From Blastococcus sp. HT6-30 (lineage in GTDB: Bacteria; Actinomycetota; Actinomycetes; Mycobacteriales; Geodermatophilaceae): a stretch of 64,000 nt of DNA. The notes beneath the pieces are model-generated. The model ran no database searches and was not told where the DNA came from. It worked only from the letters and a program-made list of their open reading frames with translations. Positions 52,597 through 60,451 of this stretch are shown one piece after another (within the stretch, counting starts at the first letter, position 1; each line of letters opens with the position of its first letter). The stretch is taken from the NCBI RefSeq assembly GCF_039729015.1, contig NZ_CP155792.1:2872001-2936000 (forward strand), written 5' to 3'. A program made the position numbers and the translations under genes.

Positions 52597-53376
52597 GTGG
52601 GCCCGGGAGCAGCACCCCCGGACCAGGCGGTCGTCGGGCGGCTGCGCGGCGCCGGGTGCGTGTTCGCCGAGGAGGAGGCCGCCCTCCTCGCGGTGGCGGC
52701 CCGCGACGCCGAGGAGCTCTCCCTGCTGGTCGACCGACGGGTGGCCGGGACCCCGCTGGAGCAGCTGGTGGGGTGGGCGGAGTTCTGCGGGCTGCGGATC
52801 GTGGTGGCGCCCGGCGTCTTCGTCCCCCGCCGGCGGACCGAGCTGGTGGTCCGCGAGGCGGTCGCGCTGGCCCGTCGGGGCGACGTCGTCGTCGACCTGT
52901 GCTGCGGCACCGGCGCGGTGGGGGCGGCGCTGGCCGCCGCCGTCCCGGGGATCGACCTGCACGCCGCCGACGTCGACCCCGCGGCGGTGCGCTGCGCGCG
53001 GCGGAACCTGCCGGGTGTGCCGGTGCACGAGGGTGACCTGTTCGCCGCGCTCCCCGGGGCGCTCGCCGGGCGGATCGCCGTCCTCACCGCCAACGTGCCG
53101 TACGTGCCCACCGCGGCGGTCCCGCTGATGCCGCCGGAGGCGCGCGACCACGAGCCGCGAACCGCCCTCGACGGCGGCGAGGACGGGCTCGCGTTCGTCC
53201 GCCGCGTGGTCACCGACGCCCCGGCCTGGCTGGCCCGGGGTGGCGCGGTGCTCTTCGAGTGCGGCGCGGGCCAGACGGGAGCGGCCGTCGACGTCGTCAC
53301 GGCGGCGGGTCTGGCAGCCCGGCCGGTGATCGACGACGACCTCGGCGGCACCGTCGTCGTCGGCAGGCTCCCCTAA
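52597..53376 (+). CDS. HemK-like protein N5-glutamine methyltransferase
   Basis: A 259-residue SAM-dependent methyltransferase with an N-terminal helical domain (PLEQLVGWAEFCGLRI, then VFVPRRRTELVV), SAM motif DLCCGTGAVGAALAA and the catalytic NxPY motif as NVPYVP. The variant belongs to the 'putative' HemK-like group distinct from PrmC proper. GTG at 52597 has GGAGG five bases upstream; GTG at 52576 is also in frame. Its stop overlaps the convergent M20 gene (CTAA). Confidence 0.85.
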   Translation: MGPGAAPPDQAVVGRLRGAGCVFAEEEAALLAVAARDAEELSLLVDRRVAGTPLEQLVGWAEFCGLRIVVAPGVFVPRRRTELVVREAVALARRGDVVVDLCCGTGAVGAALAAAVPGIDLHAADVDPAAVRCARRNLPGVPVHEGDLFAALPGALAGRIAVLTANVPYVPTAAVPLMPPEARDHEPRTALDGGEDGLAFVRRVVTDAPAWLARGGAVLFECGAGQTGAAVDVVTAAGLAARPVIDDDLGGTVVVGRLP

Positions 53377-54785
53377 CGCAGCCGCGCGGTCGCCAGCTCC
53401 CGCCACAGGTGCGCGGCGGCCTCTGCGCCGCGGTACAGCATCGGCAGCAGCACCCGCTCGTTCGGCGAGTGGATGCGGTCGGTGGGCAGGCCGGCGCCCA
53501 GGAACAGCAGCGGGGCCCCGAGCGCCTCGACGAGGTCGGCCTCCGGACCGCTGCCGCCCTCCCGGGTGAACAGCACGTCCTCCGGCGCGGTGTCGAAGGC
53601 CTGGCCGATCGCCGCCAGCAGCGCATCCATCGCCGGGGAGTCCAGGTCGCTGGCGCAGGGCGCGACGCCACCGGGCGGGGTGTGCACCTCGGCCTCGATG
53701 CCGTCGGGCACGTGGGCCGCCACCCAGTCGCGCAGCATCGGCCCGATGTCCTCCGGGCGCTGGTCGGAGACCAGCCGGAAGGTGATCTTGGCGTGCGCCT
53801 CGGCCGGGATGATCGTCTTGTGGCCGGGGCCGGTGTAACCGCCCCACATGCCGTTGACCTCGGCGGTGGGCCGGGCACCGGTGCGCTCCAGCGTGCTGAA
53901 GCCCGCCTCGCCGTACGTCGCGCGAGAGGCGGCCGGCCCGGCCAGCCACGCCTGTTCGTCGAGCGGGACCCGTCTCATCAGCTCGCGCTCGCGGTCGGTC
54001 AGGGGCCGCACCTGGTCGTAGAACCCGGGCAGGGTCACCCGGCCCCGCTCGTCGTGCAGCTCCGCCACCAGCTCGGCCAGGGCGTGCAGCGGATTGGGAA
54101 CGGCGCCGCCGAACGAGCCGGAGTGCAGGTCCACCGCCGGGCCGCGCAGGGTGATCTCGGCGTCGGCCAGGCCGCGCATCGCCGTCACGACGCTGGGCAC
54201 GTCGGGTGCGGCCATGCCGGTGTCGCTGACCACGACGACGTCGCAGGCCAGCCGGTCCCGCCGGTCCTCCAGCAGCCGGCGGAAGTGCGGCGACCCCGAC
54301 TCCTCCTCGCCCTCGACCAGCAGCTTGACGGTGACCGCGGGGGTGTCCCGGCCGGTCGCGGCGAGGTGCGCCCGGATTCCGAGCAGGTGGAAGGCGACGT
54401 TGCCCTTGTCGTCGATCGCGCCGCGGGCGTGCAGCTCCGGCCCGTCGGGGCCCTGCACCCGGGTCGGCTCGAACGGCGGGTGCTCCCAGAGCTCCAGGGG
54501 GTCGACCGGCTGGACGTCGTGGTGGCCGTAGACCAGGGCGACGGGGGCGTGGGCGTCGGCCGAGGGCCACTCGGCGAAGACCGCGGGCGCGCCGGCGGTC
54601 GGCCAGATCTCCACGGTCGGGAAGCCGACGCGGCGCAGCGCGTCGGCCAGCCACGTGGCGCTCGCGGCGACGTCGCGCGCGTGCGCGGGGTCGGCCGAGA
54701 TCGACGGGATGCGCAGCCAGGCGTCCAGATCGGCGTGCAGGTCGTCGAGGTGGTCGAGGACGAAGTCCCGTTCGGCGCTGGTCAC
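53373..54785 (-). CDS. M20-family dipeptidase
   Basis: A 470-residue metallopeptidase. Metal sites: YGHHDVQPVD, RGAIDDKGN, EGEEESGS and a later VSDTG; dimerisation domain with LHSGSFGGAVPNPLHAL; final HSPNERV. This is the carnosinase/DapE-like 'dipeptidase' branch. Cytoplasmic, no signal peptide. GTG at 54785 is seven bases from TACCGT. Divergent from the epoxide-hydrolase-like gene. Confidence 0.92.
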   Translation of the reverse strand: MTSAERDFVLDHLDDLHADLDAWLRIPSISADPAHARDVAASATWLADALRRVGFPTVEIWPTAGAPAVFAEWPSADAHAPVALVYGHHDVQPVDPLELWEHPPFEPTRVQGPDGPELHARGAIDDKGNVAFHLLGIRAHLAATGRDTPAVTVKLLVEGEEESGSPHFRRLLEDRRDRLACDVVVVSDTGMAAPDVPSVVTAMRGLADAEITLRGPAVDLHSGSFGGAVPNPLHALAELVAELHDERGRVTLPGFYDQVRPLTDRERELMRRVPLDEQAWLAGPAASRATYGEAGFSTLERTGARPTAEVNGMWGGYTGPGHKTIIPAEAHAKITFRLVSDQRPEDIGPMLRDWVAAHVPDGIEAEVHTPPGGVAPCASDLDSPAMDALLAAIGQAFDTAPEDVLFTREGGSGPEADLVEALGAPLLFLGAGLPTDRIHSPNERVLLPMLYRGAEAAAHLWRELATARLR

Positions 54786-54792
54786 GGCATCG

Positions 54793-54798
54793 ACGGTA
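54793..54798 (-). promoter_or_regulatory. Leaderless -10 box, M20 gene
   Basis: TACCGT on the reverse strand, seven bases before GTG at 54785. Confidence 0.5.
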
Positions 54799-54828
54799 GT
54801 GCCGTCAGCGCGGCGCCCTCGGCCCGGC

Positions 54829-54834
54829 TAGCGT
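54829..54834 (+). promoter_or_regulatory. Leaderless -10 box, hydrolase gene
   Basis: TAGCGT followed by seven bases and ATG at 54842. Confidence 0.5.
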
Positions 54835-54841
54835 CCGGGTC

Positions 54842-55693
54842 ATGCCCGGAGAGCTGCTGCGGACCGACGTCGGCGACCTGACCTTCGACGTGCGCGTCGA
54901 CGGCCCCGAGGACGGCCGCCCGGTGCTGCTGCTGCACGGCTTCCCGCAGACGTCCGCCTCGTGGGCGGCGGTGACGCCGCTGCTCACGCAGGCGGGGCTG
55001 CGCACCTACGCACCCGACCAGCTCGGCTACTCCCCCGGCGCTCGGCCTGCCGAGGTCGAGGCCTACGCCATGCAGAACCTGGCGCAGGTCACGGCGGACC
55101 TCATGACGGCGCTGGAGATCCCGGTCGCCGACGTCGTCGGGCACGACTGGGGCGCGAACGTGGCGTGGACCCTCGCCGCCTGGCACAGCGACCGGGTGCG
55201 GTCGCTGACGGCGGTGTCGGTGCCGCACCCGGCCGCCTACACCGCGGCCTTCCGCATCGACCCGGAGCAGAAGGAGCGCTCGGCGTACATCCGGCTGTTC
55301 TGGCAGCCCGGCAAGGCCGAGGAGGTGCTGCTGGCCGACGACGGGCGTCGGCTGCGCCGGATGCTGCTGGGCACCGAGGGCGACACCGGCGTCTCCCCGG
55401 AGGCCGCCGCCGAGTACGTGGCGGCGCTCTCGGCGCCGGGAGCGCTCACCGCGGCGCTCAACTGGTACCGCGCGATGAGCTCCGACATCCGGGTGGACAA
55501 GGTCGAGGTGCCCACCACCTACGTCTGGAGCGACGGTGACGTCGCCGTCGGCCGGACCGCCGCAGAGGCGTGCGCGGAGTTCGTGACCGGGGACTACCGA
55601 TTCGTGGAGCTGCCCGGCGTGACCCACTGGGTCCCCGAGCAGGCACCCGAGCAGCTGGCCGCGGCGATCCTGGACCGCGTCGCCTCGTCGTGA
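54842..55693 (+). CDS. Epoxide-hydrolase-like alpha/beta hydrolase
   Basis: A 283-residue alpha/beta hydrolase. LLLHGFPQTSASW forms the oxyanion hole, GHDWGANVAW holds nucleophile Asp102, and the final VTHWVPEQAP holds the catalytic His. An Asp nucleophile points to epoxide hydrolase or haloalkane dehalogenase; HGFPQ/GHDWG is more typical of epoxide hydrolases. ATG at 54842. Substrate unknown. Confidence 0.88.
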   Translation: MPGELLRTDVGDLTFDVRVDGPEDGRPVLLLHGFPQTSASWAAVTPLLTQAGLRTYAPDQLGYSPGARPAEVEAYAMQNLAQVTADLMTALEIPVADVVGHDWGANVAWTLAAWHSDRVRSLTAVSVPHPAAYTAAFRIDPEQKERSAYIRLFWQPGKAEEVLLADDGRRLRRMLLGTEGDTGVSPEAAAEYVAALSAPGALTAALNWYRAMSSDIRVDKVEVPTTYVWSDGDVAVGRTAAEACAEFVTGDYRFVELPGVTHWVPEQAPEQLAAAILDRVASS

Positions 55694-55897
55694 GCGCGCC
55701 GGGCCCGCGGCTGCGTGTTCCGGTGGCCGAGGACGCCGGCGACTGAGGCGAGCTGCTCGATGACCCGCGGGCACGTGGTTCACCGGGCCCCCGCCGGTGG
55801 CGGTGGTGGTGGCTCGGCATGACGCCGACCGACTGCACCGTCCCCCGACGGCGCTCCTGTCCAGGGATCCGGCCCGACGCTGGCCCGAGTGCGCCCT

Positions 55898-55947
55898 CTG
55901 CCGACATGTCGACTCGTCGATTCGTCGGCATGTCGGCATGTCGGCAG
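55898..55947. repeat. 11-bp inverted repeat with internal CATGTCGG repeats
   Basis: CTGCCGACATG (55898-55908) pairs exactly with CATGTCGGCAG (55937-55947). CATGTCGG is repeated in tandem at 55929 and 55937, and GTCGACTCGTCGATTCGTCGG lies between. TGTCGACTCGTCG also occurs near 16077. Confidence 0.55.
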
Positions 55948-55990
55948 TGGTACCGGCTCCCCCCTCCGCTCTCCGCCCAGGAGCCGGTCG

Positions 55991-56020
55991 CCCGGCACGT
56001 TCCCGCGGGAACGTGCCGGG
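55991..56020. repeat. Perfect 30-bp palindrome
   Basis: CCCGGCACGTTCCCG followed immediately by its exact reverse complement, no spacer. Lies about 157 bases upstream of the DUF4349 gene. Could be an operator, a cruciform or a dispersed repeat. Confidence 0.7.
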
Positions 56021-56163
56021 CGCGCCGTGCCGTCATCCCCTCGTGGAGGCACCCAGCGGAAGGACCAGACCGGCATGATCGGGCGACGGGCACGCGCGAG
56101 CGTCGTACCACCCATCGGCGTCACGATCGGGCATCGACGCTGGTCGGCGGCGACCCAACGGCC

Positions 56164-56169
56164 TACCGT
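56164..56169 (+). promoter_or_regulatory. Leaderless -10 box, DUF4349 gene
   Basis: TACCGT followed by seven bases and GTG at 56177. Confidence 0.5.
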
Positions 56170-56176
56170 CCGCGCC

Positions 56177-57085
56177 GTGAGCCGCTTCCTCGGCACGGCA
56201 GCCGCGACGCTGGCCCTGGCGTTGCTGGTCGGCTGCACGGGCTCGTCGGGCGCGGAGTCCGGAAGCGCGGACGGCGGTGCCGGCGGCGGCGCGGTCGTTC
56301 CCGAGTTCGCCACTCCTGGGGATCCGGGAGCCGCGCCGGCCGACGACGCCACCGGCGCCGACCGGCAGGTGGTCACGACCGCCACCGCAGCCCTCGCCGT
56401 CGAGGACCCGGCCGAGGGCGCCCAGCGGGTGAGCGAGCTGGTGGAATCCGTCGGTGGGCGGGTCGAGGAGCGCACCGAGCAGGCCGCGTCCGGGGCGGAC
56501 GGGGTCGAGGGCGCCGTCGCCGAGCTCGTGGTGCGCGTGCCGGCGGCCGCGCTCACCGGCGTCCTGACCGACCTGGAGGATCTCGGCGACGTCGCGAACG
56601 TGTCGGTGTCCCACTCCGACGTGACGACCACGGTGGTGGATCTGGACGCGCGGATCTCGGCGCTGCGGACCGCGGTGGCGCGGCTGCAGGCCCTGATGGA
56701 CGACGCCGCCAGCACCGAGGCCCTGCTGGCGGCCGAGGAGGCCCTCTCCGAGCGGCAGGAGGAGCTGGAGTCGCTGCTGTCCCGGCGGGCGCTCCTGGCC
56801 GACCGGGTGGAGCTGTCGAGGCTGCGCGTCATCCTGGAGCCGTTCGGCGTGGCGCCGCCCGGTGGACCCGACGGCTTCCTCGACGGACTGGGCACCGGGT
56901 GGCGGGCCCTGGCGTCGACCGCGGGTTCCATCGTCGTCGTCCTCGGCATCCTCCTGCCATGGGGGGCCGTCGCCGCGCTGGTGGCCGGAGCGGTCCTGGT
57001 GCCGGTCCGCCGGGCGCGGCGAGGAGCGCCCGCGGCGGCCGCGCCGCCCCCGGCCCCGCCACCTCCGGCCCCGCCGCAGGGCTGA
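56177..57085 (+). CDS. DUF4349 lipoprotein
   Basis: A 302-residue surface protein. Signal peptide with lipobox LLVGC, lipid on Cys20; a Gly/Ala-rich linker; the DUF4349 domain (~70-235) with VEDPAEGAQRVSELVESVGG, VVRVPAAALTGVLTDLEDLG and a coiled coil (STEALLAAEEALSERQEELE); then one membrane helix (~260-285) and a Pro/Ala tail. So it is anchored at both ends, outside the cell. Function unknown. Confidence 0.85.
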   Translation: MSRFLGTAAATLALALLVGCTGSSGAESGSADGGAGGGAVVPEFATPGDPGAAPADDATGADRQVVTTATAALAVEDPAEGAQRVSELVESVGGRVEERTEQAASGADGVEGAVAELVVRVPAAALTGVLTDLEDLGDVANVSVSHSDVTTTVVDLDARISALRTAVARLQALMDDAASTEALLAAEEALSERQEELESLLSRRALLADRVELSRLRVILEPFGVAPPGGPDGFLDGLGTGWRALASTAGSIVVVLGILLPWGAVAALVAGAVLVPVRRARRGAPAAAAPPPAPPPPAPPQG

Positions 57086-57091
57086 CCGGTT

Positions 57092-57108
57092 CCTCCCTCC
57101 CCGGGAGG
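57092..57108. terminator. Short hairpin between convergent genes
   Basis: CCTCCC and GGGAGG with a five-base loop, between the DUF4349 gene and adnB. Modest stem. Confidence 0.4.
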
Positions 57109-57118
57109 CCGGGAGCGG

Positions 57119-60100
57119 TCAGCCCGTCCCGGTGACGAGGGCGAGCAGGCCGGCCTCGTCGAGCAGGTCCACCGGGCGGATCGTCTCCTTGGCGGCCACG
57201 TGGTGGAAGCCGGCGCTGACCCGCTGCACCGGCACCCCGGTCAGCCGTGACCAGCCGAGCCGGTAGGCGGCCAGCTGCACGCCGACCGCGGCCAGCTCCG
57301 CGCCGGACGGCGGAGGACCGGTCTTCCAGTCGATGACCTCGTAGCCGCCGTCCTCGCGCTGGAACACCGCGTCGATCCGCCCCCGCAGGGTCAGCGGGCC
57401 CAGCGGGGTCTCGAACGGCACCTCGACCTCGACCGGCTGCCGGTCGGCCCACTCGCTGGCGAGGAAGGCCTCGCGCAGCTCCTCGAGCTGGTCGTCGGGC
57501 ACGGCGAGCTCGTCACCGGAGCCGGGCAACTCGTCCAGGTCGACCAGGCGCGCGGCTCCGAAGCGCTCCTCCAGCCAGGCGTGGAAGGCGGTCCCCCGGC
57601 GGGCCTGCGGCGCCGGCGCGGCCGGCATCGGGCGGCGCAGCCGGCGGGCCAGCTCAGCCGGGTCGCGGCGGAGCGTGACCAGCGCCGACACCGACAGGTG
57701 CGAGGGCAGCGGCACCTCGACGGTCGGGCTGGCCGCAGCGGCGCGCTCGCGGAGCAGCAGGTCGGCGTCGCGGACCCACTGCTCGACCAGCTCGTCGGCC
57801 TCGCCCAGGCTGCGATCAGGGTCCAGCGGGTGCGGCGCAGCTCCCTCGACCAGCTGGGCGGCGGCGGTCAGCGCGCGTCGGCGCGGCTCCGACAGCGGAT
57901 CGGCCGGCCACACCCCGACCGGCCACTCCTCGAGCGCCGGGTTGGTGGCGCCGTCCTCCGGTGCGGGGGCCCAGTAGAGGACGGTGCCGGCGCCGGCCTC
58001 GCACGCCTCCCTGGCGGTGTGCAGCAGGGACGACGGCCCGCACGGCCTGATGCCGTCGCGCCACCAGCTGCCCGAGCACAGCAGCAGCCGCTTGGCGCGG
58101 GTGACGGCGACGTAGCCGAGCCGGATCTCCTCGTCGCGGCCGAAGTCCTTCCAGTCCTGGACGTACTCCTCCAGGGCATCCCGGACCACCGCCTGGTCGC
58201 CGGATCCGGGCACGGGCAGCTCCAGACGGGGCAGCTCCGCGCGGTCGGTGAGCCGCAGGTCGACCGGGACGGCGCCGGGATCCTTGATCCAGGAGTCGCT
58301 GGCGTTGCTGCGCGCGGGGAACTGGTCGACGGTCATCCCGGGCACGGCGACGACGTCCCACTCCAGCCCCTTCGCCGAGTGGCCGGTGAGCAGCTGCACC
58401 GCCTCGGGATTGACCGCCACCTCACCGGGTTCCAGCCCTCGCTCGCGCTCCTCTGCGTCGCGCAGGTAGCCCAGGAACGCCGGTAGCGACGGCAACTCGG
58501 CCAGCTCGGTGAACTCCGCGGCGACGCCGTGCAGCGCGTCCAGGTGCGCCCGCGCACCGGCCGGGCTGACCCCGGGCGCGCTGGCGAGCTCGGTCTCCAG
58601 CCCGAGGGTGCGGGCCACCTCGTCGACCAGGTCGGGCAGCGAGTCACCGATCCGCGTGCGCAGATGGGCGAGCTCGCCACCCAGCCGGCGCAGCCGCCGG
58701 TAGCCGGTCGGCGAGTACTGGGCGGCATCGCCGAGGTCGTCCAGCGCCTCGACGATGCTGCCGCGCTCCTGCGGGGGCTCCACGGCGCCCGGCCCCTCGG
58801 CCGGCTGCTGGCTGTCGTCCGGGCGCGCCGGGCGGCGCGAGTGCACGAGCGCCCGGGCGCGGGCCTCCAGCGCGGCGAGGTCGCGTGGGCCGATCCGCCA
58901 GCGGGCACCGGTGAGCAGCCGGCCCATCGCGTCTCCCGCGGTGGGGTCGACCAGCACGGTGAGGGTCGCGACGACGTCGGAGACCTCGGGCACCTCCAGC
59001 AGCCCGCCCAGCCCGACGACCTCGACGGGCAGCCCGCGCTCGCGCAGCGCGGCGGCGATGCCCGGCAGCTGCTTGCGGGTGCGCACGAGCACCGCCATCG
59101 ACGGCGGGCGCCCGTCGGGACGGGCCGGCACGGCGGCGTCCGAGCCGTTCCAGCAGGCGGCCAGGCGGTCGGCCAGCGCCGTCGTCTCGTCGGCGACCGT
59201 GTCGTACAGCCCGACGGTGACCGCGCCGCGGCCGGCCGTGGGTGCGGGGGTCAGATCGGGCAGCGGCTGGGCGGGCTCGGGCAGCATCGCCGAGACGGCG
59301 TTGGCGACGGCGAGCACCGCCTCGTCGTTGCGCCAGCTGGTGGCCAGCGTCAGCCGCTCGGCACCGTGGCCGGGACGCCCCGGGAAGGTGCGGGCGAACC
59401 GCTCGATCGTGCCGGCGGACGCGCCGCGCCAGCCGTAGATCGACTGGCGCGGGTCGCCGACGGCCAGCACGGAGTGGCCGGTGTCACGACCGAAGAGCGC
59501 CTCCAGCATGCGCAGCTGCCCGACGCTGGTGTCCTGGTACTCGTCCAGCAGCACCACCTGCCAGCGCGCCCGCTCGCGGCGGCCCACCTCGGGCGAGGCG
59601 ACGGCGATCCGCGCGGCATAGGACACCTGGTCGGCGTAGTCGATGGAGCCCATCGCCCGTTTGCGGGCCTCGAACGCCTCGACCAGCGGCAGCAGGGCCA
59701 CCCGCGCCCGCTGCCGGGCGAGCATCTCGGTGACCGCGGCGTAGGGTCCCTTCTTCTTGGGCGCGTCCGGATACCCGGCGATCTGCGCCTCCAGCCGCGC
59801 CGTCCAGGTGCGCAGCGCAGCCGGGGTGACGTCGTGCTCCCCCATCTCGCCGGCGAGGGCGAGCACGTCCTCCACCGTGGTGAGCAGCGTCAGCGGCACG
59901 TCCGACATGTCGCCGGTCCAGGCCGCCACCACCGTCGCCGCCTGCCCCCAGCACATGGCCGGCCCGAGCACCCCCGCGCCGGGTTCCACACCGATCCGCA
60001 GCCCGTGCTCGGCGACCAGTGACGCGGCGTACCCGTGGTAGGTCGAGACCGTCGGCTGGGCGATGGCGAGACGCTCGCGGAGGTCGTCCTCGGTCTCCGG

Positions 60101-60451
60101 GTGCCGGGCCAGGGCGCCCAGGCGGAGCCGGATCCGCTCGTTCAGCTCGCTGGCGGCCTTCCGGGTGAAGGTGAGACCGAGGATGGCCTCGGGCTCCACG
60201 ATCCGGTTGGCGACCAGGTAGGACACCCGGGCGGCCATCGTCTCGGTCTTGCCCGAGCCGGCGCCGGCGACCACCACCAGCGGTCGGTCCGTGGGGGCGC
60301 GGACGACGCCCGCCTGCTCGCTGGAGGGAGCGTAGGAGAGCCCGCAGCGCTCGGCCACCTCCGCCGGCGTCAGCAGGCGGCGCGGCGCCTGCTGCGGTGA
60401 CGGGGCCTCCGCCAGGAGTTCGTCGAAGGAGAGCTGCCCGTCGTGGCTCAT
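57119..60451 (-). CDS. adnB: AdnB helicase-nuclease subunit
   Basis: A 1110-residue UvrD-like motor with a C-terminal RecB-type nuclease. Walker A GAGSGKT (63-69), LDEYQDTSVGQL (motif II), LGYVAVTRAKRLLL (motif VI), and the nuclease residues in GRIDAVF, VIDWKTG and QLAAYRLGW. With AdnA it resects double-strand breaks in actinobacteria, replacing RecBCD. ATG at 60451 overlaps the adnA stop by four bases. Length matches the mycobacterial protein (about 1100). Confidence 0.93.
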   Translation of the reverse strand: MSHDGQLSFDELLAEAPSPQQAPRRLLTPAEVAERCGLSYAPSSEQAGVVRAPTDRPLVVVAGAGSGKTETMAARVSYLVANRIVEPEAILGLTFTRKAASELNERIRLRLGALARHPETEDDLRERLAIAQPTVSTYHGYAASLVAEHGLRIGVEPGAGVLGPAMCWGQAATVVAAWTGDMSDVPLTLLTTVEDVLALAGEMGEHDVTPAALRTWTARLEAQIAGYPDAPKKKGPYAAVTEMLARQRARVALLPLVEAFEARKRAMGSIDYADQVSYAARIAVASPEVGRRERARWQVVLLDEYQDTSVGQLRMLEALFGRDTGHSVLAVGDPRQSIYGWRGASAGTIERFARTFPGRPGHGAERLTLATSWRNDEAVLAVANAVSAMLPEPAQPLPDLTPAPTAGRGAVTVGLYDTVADETTALADRLAACWNGSDAAVPARPDGRPPSMAVLVRTRKQLPGIAAALRERGLPVEVVGLGGLLEVPEVSDVVATLTVLVDPTAGDAMGRLLTGARWRIGPRDLAALEARARALVHSRRPARPDDSQQPAEGPGAVEPPQERGSIVEALDDLGDAAQYSPTGYRRLRRLGGELAHLRTRIGDSLPDLVDEVARTLGLETELASAPGVSPAGARAHLDALHGVAAEFTELAELPSLPAFLGYLRDAEERERGLEPGEVAVNPEAVQLLTGHSAKGLEWDVVAVPGMTVDQFPARSNASDSWIKDPGAVPVDLRLTDRAELPRLELPVPGSGDQAVVRDALEEYVQDWKDFGRDEEIRLGYVAVTRAKRLLLCSGSWWRDGIRPCGPSSLLHTAREACEAGAGTVLYWAPAPEDGATNPALEEWPVGVWPADPLSEPRRRALTAAAQLVEGAAPHPLDPDRSLGEADELVEQWVRDADLLLRERAAAASPTVEVPLPSHLSVSALVTLRRDPAELARRLRRPMPAAPAPQARRGTAFHAWLEERFGAARLVDLDELPGSGDELAVPDDQLEELREAFLASEWADRQPVEVEVPFETPLGPLTLRGRIDAVFQREDGGYEVIDWKTGPPPSGAELAAVGVQLAAYRLGWSRLTGVPVQRVSAGFHHVAAKETIRPVDLLDEAGLLALVTGTG

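Larger units (their letters stand above)
55694..56176. other. 483-bp intergenic region rich in inverted repeats
   Basis: No supported gene; open frames here lack homology and are crossed by palindromes. It contains the CTGCCGACATG inverted repeat, a perfect 30-bp palindrome and the promoter of the DUF4349 gene. Confidence 0.55.

Noticed and set aside
55898-56020. CRISPR array
   Set aside because: Repeats are short, unequal and partly palindromic, without regular 30-40 base spacers or cas genes.
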